Assembly: GCA_022650485.1 (NCBI GenBank)
Contig: JALCPP010000002.1
Coordinates: 124,001 to 188,000, forward strand
DNA from: Oscillospiraceae bacterium
Lineage (GTDB): Bacteria > Bacillota > Clostridia > Oscillospirales > Acutalibacteraceae
Direction of reading: 5' to 3'
Length of the DNA stretch: 64,000 nucleotides
How positions within the stretch are numbered: the first letter of the stretch is position 1; each line of letters starts with the position of its first letter. Below the pieces are notes generated by a model. It was not told the origin of the DNA and ran no database searches. It saw only the letters and a program-made list of their open reading frames with translations. Below, in pieces: positions 34,082 through 43,709 of the stretch. A program made the position numbers and the translations under genes.

Positions 34082-37000
34082 TTATTTAAAATATTTGACG
34101 CCGGATTCAAACAGCTTCTGGTCTTTTTCACCCGGTACGTTTTTGTAAAGATTTTTTCCCATCCGTTCGGAGTGGCTCATTTTGCCTAGAATCCGACCAT
34201 CCGGACTGGTGATGCCTTCCACCGCGCAGACAGAACCGTTCGGGCTCCATTCGGCGCTGCCGCTCGGGGTTCCGTCCGGGGTGCAGTACTGGGTGGCAAT
34301 CTGCCCGTTTGCAATTAGGGAATCCATCGTTTCTTTGTCTGCAACAAAACGACCTTCTCCGTGGGAAATTGGAACGGTGAATACATCGCCAGCTTTGATG
34401 CCGGAAAGCCACGGCGATTTTACAGAAGTCACGCGGGTGTAGACCATGCGCGAAATATGTCTGCCGATGCTGTTGAATGTCAGGGTGGGAGCATGCTCAG
34501 ACGGGGGTGTAATGTTTCCGTATGGAACAAGTCCCAGTTTAATCAGCGCCTGGAATCCGTTGCAGATGCCGAGCATCAGCCCATCCCTTTCAGTAAGCAG
34601 GTGCTTAACAGACTCTGCCATGTGGGGATTGCGGAAAGCGGTCGCGATAAACTTTCCGGAGCCGTCCGGTTCGTCGCCGCCGGAAAATCCGCCCGGGATC
34701 ATGATGATTTGGGAGCGGGAAATGGCCTGAGCCATGTGGGAAATGCTCTCTTCAATGTCTTCCGGGGTCCGGTTGCGAACCACGAAAACTTCAGGAAGCG
34801 CGCCGGCTTTTTCAAACGCGCGGGCGGTGTCATATTCGCAGTTTGTTCCTGGAAATACAGGAATAAACACGCGTGGTTTCGCGGCTTTGATAGCAGGAGC
34901 CGTCTGATTGCGGTCTGTGAAAAGCGGAACTTCGCGGATTTCAACATTCGGGGCCGCCGTCGGGAAGATCTTATTCAGTGTGCCGTTCCATGCGGCGATG
35001 AGCCGGTCCAGATCAACAGCATGTTCGCCAAGTTCGATCTGCGGTTTCTTTATCGTATGCCCCAGTGTGATAAACGCCAGATCCGATACCGCCGTTTCTT
35101 CGTCAAGCTCTACGACGATCGCACCGGACGATGGAGCGAACAGGCACTGGTGATTCATGACGGTGGGATTGAACCGGAAACCCATTTTATTGCCAAAGCA
35201 CATGCGCGCGACCGCAGCCGCCGTGCCGCCTTCTCTGACCACAGATGCGGAACGCACGCCCTTTTCTTTAATCAGTTTGGTAACGGCGGCGTAATACGTC
35301 TTTAGTTTTCGCCAGTTTGGAAGCAGAGTATCCGGGTCTTCCGGCAGGGGCAGCAGCAGAACACGCGAAGCGGATTTTTGGAATGCCGCGGAAATAGTTT
35401 TGCTCTTTTTGGTCATTGCAACCGCAAAGCTGACCAGTGTGGGGGGGACATGAATGTCTTCAAAGGTTCCGCTCATGCTGTCTTTTCCGCCGATAGCCGG
35501 GATGCCGAGACCGATCTGCGCGGAAATTGCCCCGAGAAGGGCCGCTGTTGGTTTGCCCCAGGTTTTGGGGTCCTCCGTCATGCGTTCAAAGTATTCCTGA
35601 AACGTAAGCCGCGCGGAAAGCGGGTTTGCGCCGACCGCCGCCAGTTTCGACAGGCTTTCCACCACTGCGTAGGCCGCGCCGTGGAACGGGGAAAAGCGCG
35701 AAATGCCCGGAATAAAGCCGTAGCTCATCGCGGTTGCGTCATCACTTTCCCCGGAAACCGGTAGCCCCGCAACCATGGCGTCTTCCGGTGTCAGCTGATA
35801 CGTTCCAGCGAACGGCATCAGAACGGTTTCTGCGCCGATGCTTGCATCGAAACGCTCGGAAAGACCTTTCTGGCCGCAGACTTCCAGCCGGGACAGATTC
35901 TTTTCAAAGGCTTGTTCCAAAGGCAGCTGTGCAAGGCACGGCGGAACTTTTTCCCGGTAATTGTCCTTCGGGTCGACCGCGGAAATCAGTGCATCCGCGT
36001 TTTGGGTCACGCCGTTTGTGTCCAAAAATGAGCGGGCAAGGTCGACGATGCGGTCGCCGCGCCAAGTCATGCACAGACGGGCGTTTTCGGTTACTTGAGC
36101 AACGACGGTTGCAGTCAGGTTTTCCTGTGCCGCCGCCGCAATAAAGGCATTGCAGTCTTTCGGGTCCAGCACGACCGCCATGCGTTCCTGCGATTCTGAA
36201 ATTGCCAGTTCCGTTCCGTCCAGCCCTTCATACTTTTTCGGAACTTTGTCGAGGCTGATCTTCAGTCCTTCCGCCAGTTCGCCGATGGCGACACTCACGC
36301 CGCCTGCGCCGAAATCATTGCAGCGCTTAATCATGTGCGCAACGTTCTGATTGCGGAACAAGCGCTGAATCTTGCGCTCGGTGGGGGGATTTCCCTTTTG
36401 CACTTCCGCTCCGCAGACTTCAATGGACTGTTCCGTGTGTGCTTTGGAAGAACCGGTGGCACCGCCGCAGCCGTCACGCCCGGTTGCGCCGCCAAGCAGG
36501 ACGATTACATCGCCGGGCTTGGGAATGTCGCGAACCACGTTTTCTTTCGGGGAAGCGCCGATGACCGCTCCGATTTCCATGCGCTTTGCCACATAACCCG
36601 GGTCGTACAGTTCTGTTACCTGACCGGTTGCAAGGCCGATCTGGTTGCCGTAGGAGCTGTAACCCTGCGCTGCGCCGGTGGTGATTTTGCGTGTTGGCAG
36701 CTTGCCGTGTTTTGTCTTTTCAAACGGGATGCGAGGGTCGCCTGAACCGGTCACGCGCATGGCCTGATACACATAGGCTCTTCCGGAAAGGGGGTCGCGG
36801 ATTGCACCGCCCAGGCAGGTGGCCGCGCCGCCGAACGGTTCAATTTCCGTCGGGTGATTATGGGTTTCGTTTTTAAACTGAACCAGCCATTTCTGCACCT
36901 GCCCGTCCACAGTGACGGGTACTTCGACAGAGCAGGCGTTAATTTCTTCGCTGAGATCCAGGTCTGGAATCAGGCCGCGCTTTCTGAGCAGCTTCATTCC

Positions 37001-37837
37001 GATGACCGCCATGTCCATCAGGGAAACCGGGCGGTCTGTTCTGCCGTAAACCTCATCGCGGGCATGACAGTATGCGGCGAGCGCGTCCTCAATGACCGTA
37101 CTCAAAGCGGACCGTTCTACCGTGATTCGGTTCAGCCGGGTCAGAAATGTGGTGTGGCGGCAGTGATCGCTCCAGTAAGTGTCAATTACGCGCAGTTCCG
37201 TTACGCTTGGGTCCCGTTTCTCCGCGTCGCGAAAATAGTCACGGCAGAACAGAAGGTCCTCTCGGCTCATGGCAAACCCCATGGAACGGTGGTAGTCGGA
37301 AAGCTGCTCCTGATCCCAGGCGGTGAAGCCTTCCACACGGGCGACATTTTCCGGAATGTTTGCTTCGGAGTCGAGTGTTTCCGGTTTGCTCATGGAAGCC
37401 AATCGGCTTTCAACCGGATTAATCAGATAAGTTTCCACTTTAAGAAGGTTTTCCGGCGAAAGACCCTTGACCGCAACGACTTTCGCCGTAGCAACCTGGG
37501 GCCGTTCTCCCTGCGTCAGCAGCTGCACGCACTGGGCGGCGGAATCCGCCCGCTGGTCATACTGCCCCGGCAGGTATTCTGTTGCAAAGGCTTCATAGCC
37601 TTGGGGCAGCGGATAGCTTTCCTCATACACAAGATCCACATTTGGTTCCGAAAGGATTGTATCCCTTGCCGCGGCGTATTCTTTTCCGGAAATTCCGGAA
37701 AGATCGTAGCGGTTAATGATTTTCACATCTTCTACGGTGGTAAGCCCCAGGTTTTCGATCAAATCTGCCCTGAGTTGCTGTGCTTCCCCATCAAACCCCG
37801 GTCGTTTCTCTACAAAAACACGGATGACTTCTGACAT
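34082..37837 (-). CDS. purL: Phosphoribosylformylglycinamidine synthase, single-chain form
   Basis: This 1251-residue purine enzyme combines the FGAM synthetase core with a C-terminal glutaminase. The core shows HNHPTEIEPFGGAATCLGG (about residue 330), the duplicated ATP-binding region and KDSMSGTF. The glutaminase domain has the nucleophile cysteine in LGICNGFQALIKLG near residue 1090, with PGGFSGGDEPDGSG before it. It converts FGAR to FGAM with glutamine and ATP. The long form rather than PurLQS is common in Clostridia. A GGGGG tract precedes ATG 37837. alr follows closely on the same strand. Confidence 0.97.
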   Translation of the reverse strand: MSEVIRVFVEKRPGFDGEAQQLRADLIENLGLTTVEDVKIINRYDLSGISGKEYAAARDTILSEPNVDLVYEESYPLPQGYEAFATEYLPGQYDQRADSAAQCVQLLTQGERPQVATAKVVAVKGLSPENLLKVETYLINPVESRLASMSKPETLDSEANIPENVARVEGFTAWDQEQLSDYHRSMGFAMSREDLLFCRDYFRDAEKRDPSVTELRVIDTYWSDHCRHTTFLTRLNRITVERSALSTVIEDALAAYCHARDEVYGRTDRPVSLMDMAVIGMKLLRKRGLIPDLDLSEEINACSVEVPVTVDGQVQKWLVQFKNETHNHPTEIEPFGGAATCLGGAIRDPLSGRAYVYQAMRVTGSGDPRIPFEKTKHGKLPTRKITTGAAQGYSSYGNQIGLATGQVTELYDPGYVAKRMEIGAVIGASPKENVVRDIPKPGDVIVLLGGATGRDGCGGATGSSKAHTEQSIEVCGAEVQKGNPPTERKIQRLFRNQNVAHMIKRCNDFGAGGVSVAIGELAEGLKISLDKVPKKYEGLDGTELAISESQERMAVVLDPKDCNAFIAAAAQENLTATVVAQVTENARLCMTWRGDRIVDLARSFLDTNGVTQNADALISAVDPKDNYREKVPPCLAQLPLEQAFEKNLSRLEVCGQKGLSERFDASIGAETVLMPFAGTYQLTPEDAMVAGLPVSGESDDATAMSYGFIPGISRFSPFHGAAYAVVESLSKLAAVGANPLSARLTFQEYFERMTEDPKTWGKPTAALLGAISAQIGLGIPAIGGKDSMSGTFEDIHVPPTLVSFAVAMTKKSKTISAAFQKSASRVLLLPLPEDPDTLLPNWRKLKTYYAAVTKLIKEKGVRSASVVREGGTAAAVARMCFGNKMGFRFNPTVMNHQCLFAPSSGAIVVELDEETAVSDLAFITLGHTIKKPQIELGEHAVDLDRLIAAWNGTLNKIFPTAAPNVEIREVPLFTDRNQTAPAIKAAKPRVFIPVFPGTNCEYDTARAFEKAGALPEVFVVRNRTPEDIEESISHMAQAISRSQIIMIPGGFSGGDEPDGSGKFIATAFRNPHMAESVKHLLTERDGLMLGICNGFQALIKLGLVPYGNITPPSEHAPTLTFNSIGRHISRMVYTRVTSVKSPWLSGIKAGDVFTVPISHGEGRFVADKETMDSLIANGQIATQYCTPDGTPSGSAEWSPNGSVCAVEGITSPDGRILGKMSHSERMGKNLYKNVPGEKDQKLFESGVKYFK

Positions 37838-38008
37838 TTTTTCCCCCAGTCCGCCGGCTGTCCGGCTGATTTCCGATCTGATTTCTTATTCAGATTTTAT
37901 CCAGTTTATTTTATCATAACCGGAGAAGATAAAAAAGGGCGAAATGCACCAATTTTTGGGGATTGATGCCGAAAGGGTTGGCGGGTTCAAACCCATGGGA
38001 GATCTGAT

Positions 38009-39391
38009 TCATGCGGCCTTTTGCGCGGCTTTCATCAAAGCGGAGGCAATTCTGCCGGCGGAAGCAATACTGGAAGATTCGTTTTCTACCACAACCGCAA
38101 ATGCAAACGGAGTTGATTCACTGGAGGAGAAGCCCACCAGCCAGCAGTTCGGCTTGCGGTTCTTGCCGACCTCTGCCGTTCCGGTTTTGGCACACACCTG
38201 CATACCCGGAAACAGCGAATCGCCGTATTGAGCGGTGACATTGTAGCGCATATAAGCGGTCAGTTTTTCGGCGGTTGTGGGATTGAGCAGCGGCTCGCCT
38301 TCCTGCGCCGCACCGGTTTTTGTCCGGATGCCGAGCGGATTGTTAATACTTTGGATCAGATACGGCTGAATATAAGTTCCGCCGTTTGCTACCGCGCCCA
38401 TCAGAATCATCATGTGGTACGGGTTCGCAAGGTCGGTGAACTGCCCTACACCGGACCAGCCAAGCTCCTGCGGCTGGGCGCCGTTTACGTTGTAAATGCT
38501 TTTGGCGGCAGAAATTCCTTCCAGCGAAAACGAGTGGTTAAATCCCATTTGATTTGCCATGGAAGTCATCGTGTTTGCGCCCAGCTCGATGGCAATCTGC
38601 GAAAACGCTACGTTGGAGGATTTGGCAAGCGCGTTTTTAAAGCTGAGCTTTCCGTATGCCCTGACATCCGTAATCTGGTTTCCGTTAATGGTAACGCTGC
38701 CATTGCAGTTCCAGGTGCGCTCATCCAGATCTGAAATCTGTTCAATGGCGGCGGCGGAAGTGACCAGTTTGAAAATAGAGCCGGGTGTCAGGGAAGAGGA
38801 GAGGACCTTGTTGACAAAGACACCGCTGTATTTGCCCGTTGTATCGGTCGTTAAGTCTTTTGGTGGATTTTCAGGGTCGTAGTCCGGGGTGCTGACCATG
38901 CACAGCAGTTCGCCGGTCCTGTAGTTATACAGAGCCGCCGCGCCGTTCCGGCTGCCCAGCTGCTGCCGTGCCAGTTTGCACAGGCTGCTGTCCAGAGTGA
39001 GGCGGATGTCACTGCCCGCCGCTTTGCCAGTCGGAGTAACCAGCCCCGTAATCGGATTGTAGCCGGAAAGTTCTGAACGAAAGTTATACTGTACGCCGGT
39101 GGAAATATATCCTACCGTGTCGCCAACTGTGTGCAGCATGGCGCGGCGGACCGATTCGTCTTCGTTGTAGACCCGTTTGCCGTTTTCACTTTTTGCCAGC
39201 ACAATGCCGTTTCGGTCGAGAATCCGCCCTTCGGCCGCAACCGAGCCTTCTCCTGAAATATGTTTGTTGAACGGCTGTACGGCCCAATCACCCCCGTTGA
39301 CAAAAAGACTGTAAAGGAAAAAACACAGGCCTGCGAGAAAGCCGATGCCCAGAATATACAGGATAAACGAACGTGTTCCGGTTGTTCTCAT
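38009..39391 (-). CDS. Penicillin-binding protein (transpeptidase, PBP2/PbpA type)
   Basis: This 460-residue protein has an N-terminal membrane anchor (about residues 9-27), a dimerisation-type domain, and a transpeptidase domain. The active serine is in TPGSIFKLV (SxxK) near residue 200, the SSN motif in AKSSNVAFSQ, and the KTG motif in CAKTGTAEVG. It crosslinks peptidoglycan outside the membrane. Its start overlaps the upstream FHA-FtsW gene by four bases, a glycosyltransferase-transpeptidase pair. It is shorter than typical SpoVD/FtsI because it lacks PASTA domains. Confidence 0.92.
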   Translation of the reverse strand: MRTTGTRSFILYILGIGFLAGLCFFLYSLFVNGGDWAVQPFNKHISGEGSVAAEGRILDRNGIVLAKSENGKRVYNEDESVRRAMLHTVGDTVGYISTGVQYNFRSELSGYNPITGLVTPTGKAAGSDIRLTLDSSLCKLARQQLGSRNGAAALYNYRTGELLCMVSTPDYDPENPPKDLTTDTTGKYSGVFVNKVLSSSLTPGSIFKLVTSAAAIEQISDLDERTWNCNGSVTINGNQITDVRAYGKLSFKNALAKSSNVAFSQIAIELGANTMTSMANQMGFNHSFSLEGISAAKSIYNVNGAQPQELGWSGVGQFTDLANPYHMMILMGAVANGGTYIQPYLIQSINNPLGIRTKTGAAQEGEPLLNPTTAEKLTAYMRYNVTAQYGDSLFPGMQVCAKTGTAEVGKNRKPNCWLVGFSSSESTPFAFAVVVENESSSIASAGRIASALMKAAQKAA

Positions 39392-41070
39392 ACTCGTTTC
39401 CTCCTTCGTGCCGCATAAGTGCGTTCATCGCCGGCTTTGAGCAGTGCAAGCAGCCCCCAGACGGAGACCATGCTGGAACCGCCCATGCTGATGAACGGAA
39501 GCGTTACTCCGGTCATGGGAAGCACGTCCGTTGCGCCAAAAATATTCAGGCAGGTCTGAAACAGCAGCATTCCCGCCGCCGCGCAGGAGGAGATGGAATA
39601 GAGCGCCGACCGGCTTCGGGTTGCGTCGGAGCGCGCGTAAAGCAAAAGCCCCGCGATGGACAATACCGAAATCAGTGCAAGTATCAGCCCAAGTTCTTCG
39701 CACAGCATACCAAACACCAGGTCGCTTTGGGCGGCAAACACCGATTTCAGACTGCCGCGGCCCAGGCCGACCCCAAATAATCCCCCAGAAGCGGAATAAC
39801 TTAAAACCCGGGTCTGCTGATAGCCCGTATCGCTTGCGTATTCCCACACATGCCGCCAGACTGCAAAGCGCTGTGCAATATAGGGACGGAATTTTAAAAT
39901 CAGGAGTGCCCCAAGTCCGGCGACCGCGCAAATCAGCGCAATGGTTCGCACGCTGCCGGAGCGCATGAAAGCGATAATTAAAAAAGTGACAAAGAAGATA
40001 CAGGCTGTGCCGAAGTCTTTCATCAAGAACAGCGCACCCATGCACGCGGCGGAAAACGCGATAAATCCAGTCAGGTTCTGCGCGGTCTGCAGCCTGTCCA
40101 ATGTGGAGGCTCCGACAAAAATGAAAGCAATTTTAATCAGTTCTGACGGCTGTACGGTGACCGGTCCAAGTTCAATCCAGTTTTTGGCCCCGTTGTACTC
40201 TTTTCCCAGCACCAGATTGGCCGCAAAAAGCAGAAGGGCCAGTACGGCAATTGCGGCGCGCCAGCGCATGGCTCGGTCCAGATCGCCCAGAAACCAGATA
40301 ATCAGGCAGAACAGCATCAATCCGGCTGCCAGAGCCGCCAGCTGGACCCAGGTGTTTTTCAACCCTGTTCCAGAAAGCAGAAGAATTCCCACACCGGTGT
40401 TGAAAAAGGCGATGGTTTCCAGCTCAAAGCTGACGCGATTCAATACTGTCATTGAAAAAAGATAGAGCCCCCATTCCAGAAACAGCAGAATTCCCAGCGG
40501 GATGAGAGGCAGAATGCTCGGCTTTGTACCGGCAAGACAGGCTTGTCCGGCCAAAAGAAGCTGGGAGACCGTTACCGCAAACAGCAGAGAAAAAGGGGAG
40601 GCAGCGGCTCTGTGCGGCCGTTTGGAAGGCTTCAGTCCGCCCACATCCGCAGTGCGCTTGAGCCTTAGGGCGGTGGACCCCATCGCGATGGAATCCCCGG
40701 GCAGAACCGGGGCGTTTTGCCTCACTTTTTTCCCGTTAATAAACGTGCCGGACTTGGAATGGGTATCCGTTACGAGCCATCCGCTTTCCCGGCGGAACAG
40801 TACGGCTTGCGCCCGGCTGACGGTATCGTCGTCTAAAACAATGTCACAGCTTTTGCTGCGGCCAATGGAATTTTCCCAGTACAGGACCGGAATCACATGA
40901 TGTGTTACCATATCTTCCAAAACTACGACGGGGTCCTCGCGCCTGCGGCCGTTGCGCAGGGAAGAAAAGCAGCGCAGAACAACCACGCCGCCGATGAGCG
41001 CGACGGCCACACGAGCCGCAAACAGCAGAATGGATTCGACGCTTCCGAGAGCGGTGATAATTGAGTTCAA
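39388..41070 (-). CDS. FHA-domain-containing FtsW/RodA/SpoVE family protein
   Basis: This protein of about 560 residues has a membrane helix at the N-terminus, an FHA domain (about residues 60-140, with GRSKSCDIVLDDDTVSRAQA and the phosphothreonine-binding SKSGTFINGKKV), and then the ten-helix SEDS glycosyltransferase core. The core holds the conserved charged loop KEYNGAKNWIELG and the C-terminal LPFISMGGSS motif. A longer in-frame ORF reaches 41178, but AAAGGAGG at about 41078-41085 fits TTG 41070. FHA domains bind phosphothreonine, so it may respond to a Ser/Thr kinase. The partner PBP is encoded next. Confidence 0.92.
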   Translation of the reverse strand: MNSIITALGSVESILLFAARVAVALIGGVVVLRCFSSLRNGRRREDPVVVLEDMVTHHVIPVLYWENSIGRSKSCDIVLDDDTVSRAQAVLFRRESGWLVTDTHSKSGTFINGKKVRQNAPVLPGDSIAMGSTALRLKRTADVGGLKPSKRPHRAAASPFSLLFAVTVSQLLLAGQACLAGTKPSILPLIPLGILLFLEWGLYLFSMTVLNRVSFELETIAFFNTGVGILLLSGTGLKNTWVQLAALAAGLMLFCLIIWFLGDLDRAMRWRAAIAVLALLLFAANLVLGKEYNGAKNWIELGPVTVQPSELIKIAFIFVGASTLDRLQTAQNLTGFIAFSAACMGALFLMKDFGTACIFFVTFLIIAFMRSGSVRTIALICAVAGLGALLILKFRPYIAQRFAVWRHVWEYASDTGYQQTRVLSYSASGGLFGVGLGRGSLKSVFAAQSDLVFGMLCEELGLILALISVLSIAGLLLYARSDATRSRSALYSISSCAAAGMLLFQTCLNIFGATDVLPMTGVTLPFISMGGSSMVSVWGLLALLKAGDERTYAARRRKRV

Positions 41071-41387
41071 GAAAGGACCTCCTTTCAGTTCATGAAATAT
41101 TATAGCCACATTCAGGCATAAAGTAAACGGGGCTGTCTGAATCCGGAAATAAAGATTCCAGCTTACCGGAAAATCCACCGGAATGTACTGAAAAAACTTA
41201 TGTTCCGGCTTTCAGACAGCCGCTGTATTTTCCTGTTTCAGCTCGCCGAGCTGGCCCTCGGCAGTTTGCTGCCGATCCGCGCGTTATCCGCGCGTTATAC
41301 GATTACAATAGTCGGACGGAAAAAGAAATGCAAGGAGAAATATGCAGAATGAAAAAAGAAAACAGCCGCCGTAAGGCGGCCGTTACG
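41071..41387. other. 317-bp intergenic region with structured elements
   Basis: It contains a terminator-like hairpin (41362-41385) for the leftward gene that ends at 41388. An inverted repeat GGCTGTCTGAA (41131-41141) / TTCAGACAGCC (41211-41221) has a second complementary pair nested inside it. A GC-rich stretch with short palindromic segments (GCGCGTTA, CGAG/CTCG) lies at 41240-41300. No coding sequence is seen. The inverted repeat lies in the 5' leader region of the FHA-FtsW gene. Confidence 0.4.
41362..41387 (-). terminator. Terminator downstream of the hexapeptide-repeat gene
   Basis: GCCGCC and GGCGGC arms (AACAGCCGCC...GGCGGCCGTT, 41360-41385) pair around TTAC. On the minus strand the hairpin is followed by TGTTTTCTTTTTT. 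Confidence 0.8.
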
Positions 41388-42056
41388 TTATGTTCGCGGT
41401 ACGATTTCACCTGCATGTTTGTAAATGCTTTGCGGCGGAACAAATCCCCGCACCATAGACAGCGGATAAATCGTGGTTTCTTTGCCGATGATTGTGCCAG
41501 GATTTAGTACGGAATTGCATCCGACTTCTACATGGTCGCCCAGAACGGCGCCGATTTTGCGCAGCCCCGTTTCTATTCGTTCACTGCCGGTACTGATACG
41601 TACGTTGGTCTTGTCGGACTTGATGTTGGAAGTGATGGATCCAGCACCCATGTGAGCTTTGTAGCCTAGAATGGAATCCCCGACATAGTTGTAATGCGGC
41701 ACCTGGACTCCGTCAAATAAAATAACATTTTTCAATTCCGTGGAGTTGCCAACCACGCAGTCGGCACCGACCAGTGCTTTTCCACGAATAAACGCGCACT
41801 GGCGAACTTCGGTCCGCGGGCCGATAATCACAGGCCCGTGCAGATAGGCAGAGTCGAACACAACGGCGGTTCGGTGGACCCAGACCGTTTCACTCCGGCG
41901 CTCATACTCATCTTCAGGCAGTGTGCTGCCAATCTGTAAAATCAGTTTTTCAATTTCAGGCAGTGCTTCCCACGGGTAATGCAAGGTGCGCAGAAGGGGC
42001 GCTGCCATAGTATGGGATAGATCAAACAGGCTGGAAATTTCAGCGGGTTTAAACAT
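41388..42056 (-). CDS. Left-handed beta-helix (hexapeptide) protein, GlmU-C-like
   Basis: This 222-residue protein has repeated hexapeptides forming a left-handed beta-helix (about residues 80-205: RKIGAVLGDHVEVGCNSVLNPGT and similar). It resembles the acyltransferase half of GlmU and is often named UDP-N-acetylglucosamine pyrophosphorylase-like in Clostridia, but it lacks the N-terminal nucleotidyl domain, so that enzyme name should not be taken literally. In-frame ATGs exist at 42086 and 42062. AAAGGAG correctly spaced for ATG 42056 sets the start. A role in an acyl or sugar-phosphate pathway is inferred. Confidence 0.75.
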   Translation of the reverse strand: MFKPAEISSLFDLSHTMAAPLLRTLHYPWEALPEIEKLILQIGSTLPEDEYERRSETVWVHRTAVVFDSAYLHGPVIIGPRTEVRQCAFIRGKALVGADCVVGNSTELKNVILFDGVQVPHYNYVGDSILGYKAHMGAGSITSNIKSDKTNVRISTGSERIETGLRKIGAVLGDHVEVGCNSVLNPGTIIGKETTIYPLSMVRGFVPPQSIYKHAGEIVPRT

Positions 42057-42122
42057 ATGCATAATCTCCTTTATTTCTCGATCCATCCCTTATTATATTC
42101 ATTTTCTTCCGCCGGTCAATCC

Positions 42123-43052
42123 TTAAAGCCCCTCTTCGGTCAGCAATTTTTTTAATGCAAGAAGATCGCTTGTGGTAATGTCGGTGTCCCCGTTCAAATC
42201 CGCGGCGCGGCGAAGATCTGTTTTCAGCGTGACGGAACCGGTTAGATAATCGTAGAGGATTCGGCAGGCTGACTTGTTCGGGGAGCCACAGCGTGTCAGG
42301 TCGCCGGGAATCACCGCAGTAATGCGGTTTTGCAGGGCTCCGTCCTGATTTTCTACAGTCAGAATGTCCCCTGTACAGACGGCTCCGCTCTGCCGGATCA
42401 TGCCGGAACGGGTGAAAATTGTCAGCTGAGACCCGGGTACCCCTTGTTCCAAAAGCTGGTTTTGCAGGTCGGATACGGATACAGGCCCGTTAAATTTGTA
42501 GTAGCGGCCGTCTTTAGAAAAAAATTTCACAGACGGTTCAGAAGGGGATTCCGGTGAACTTTGGGGCGGTACAGGCTGCGAATTTTCCTTTTCGGATTCG
42601 GAAGAATAATCTGCTGGCTTCTCTGACGCCGGAGTTTCTGAACTTTCCGGGTCGACGCTCGATGAGGGAACCTCCGACACACTTTGAGACGGTTCAGACA
42701 GATTTTCATCATTTTCAGAAGAGCTCTCCGGATTAATATTGATAAAACACTGATACAGTTTCCCCGAACGGTCGCGTATGGTGATAAGATCGCCTTCTGC
42801 CAGCGGCCCGGTCGTTCTGGGGTTGCCGTCTTTGTCTGTTATGGTTACGGTGATGTCGGGACTGACTTTCAGCAGTTCCTGGGTGACCGATTCCACTGTT
42901 GCGCCGTCACCAAACCAGCGTTCGGTATATGGGCAGGAATCACTTGAATTTGCAGTTTGCTGTGCCTGAATTGCAGCGGTTGGAATTGCGGCCAAAAGGA
43001 GCAGAACCAGTAAAATGGATAAAACAATCCTTCTTTTGATTATATTTTCCAA
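42123..43052 (-). CDS. Secreted two-module protein with a dockerin-like C-terminal repeat
   Basis: This 309-residue protein has an N-terminal signal segment (about residues 1-30). A first module (about 45-100) and a second similar one (about 180-240) are separated by a long Ser/Glu/Pro-rich linker. Both modules contain the pattern L-x-x-G-D-x-x-T-I/V-x-[DN]-[RQ]-[SD]-G. The end carries one Ca-binding dockerin-like repeat (DLNGDTDITTSDLLALKKLL). TTG 43052 has AAAGGA upstream at about 43065-43070; the longer frame to 43121 has none. Function is unknown; a wall-exposed or scaffold-bound protein is likely. Confidence 0.6.
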   Translation of the reverse strand: MENIIKRRIVLSILLVLLLLAAIPTAAIQAQQTANSSDSCPYTERWFGDGATVESVTQELLKVSPDITVTITDKDGNPRTTGPLAEGDLITIRDRSGKLYQCFININPESSSENDENLSEPSQSVSEVPSSSVDPESSETPASEKPADYSSESEKENSQPVPPQSSPESPSEPSVKFFSKDGRYYKFNGPVSVSDLQNQLLEQGVPGSQLTIFTRSGMIRQSGAVCTGDILTVENQDGALQNRITAVIPGDLTRCGSPNKSACRILYDYLTGSVTLKTDLRRAADLNGDTDITTSDLLALKKLLTEEGL

Positions 43053-43709
43053 AATTCCCCATCCTTTCTGAATTGATCCTACCACTTTTTTCTTATTTGA
43101 ACTAAAATCCGTGGAATACATTCACAATAAGAAATATACAATGAATAATTAAACAATAGATTATGCAAAAGAGGAAAACAAATTTTTGCTAAACCGCAGT
43201 GAAAATATGAAAATGGCTTGGTGTGTTTTCTGATTTTTCGAACGGAAAGATAGATGAATTTTTAAAATGAAATGTCTTCAAAAATTTCTATAAGGGGGAA
43301 ATAGAAGACATTTAAAACCACAAAGGAAACAAAAAGGCAAAAACCGGCATTTGCCGGTTTTTGCCTTTTTGGGGAGGAGTTGTATTGAAAAGGTGTGGCA
43401 TAATATGCCACGAGACTTGTAATCAAATTAGAGTATGAATTTGCAAAATGAATGTATAAACATATCATCTTTCATTTCTATGGTTACAGTGTAACACTGC
43501 ATATCTTTGATGTCAACGCATTTAACAGATTCTATATTAGAATCTACTCTTTGTATAAAACGTAGGAATAAATGAAATGTTTTTAGTCATGATTCACGAT
43601 AAATGGCATTTTGGCGGAATGGGTTCAGCCCGATTTGCAGGGGTATCTTGTATTGTGCGGCTTGCAATGGTAAACTGAAACGAATAGAAAAGAAAGAACG
43701 GAGTAAAGA
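43053..43709. other. Long non-coding region upstream of rlmD with strong hairpins
   Basis: The region is AT-rich and contains no convincing gene. A 17-base palindrome GTGGCATAATATGCCAC lies at 43395-43411. A 19-bp perfect hairpin lies at 43331-43370, and an inverted repeat AAATGTCTTC / GAAGACATTT at 43268-43315. A minus-strand ORF (43262-43468) runs through these and is rejected as coding. Confidence 0.5.
43331..43370. terminator. Strong bidirectional hairpin terminator
   Basis: The 19-base arms (left 43331-43349, right 43352-43370) are perfectly complementary around a 2-base loop, with A- and T-runs at the base. It has all the features of an intrinsic terminator but sits far from any annotated gene, in mid-region. 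Confidence 0.7.

Noticed and set aside
36854-37834. Plus-strand ORF of 326 codons opposite the purL gene
   Set aside because: The opposite strand holds conserved PurL domains, so this is a shadow.
43262-43468. 68-codon minus-strand ORF in the rlmD upstream region
   Set aside because: The frame passes through a 19-bp perfect hairpin and a palindrome, lacks a ribosome site and has no family pattern.
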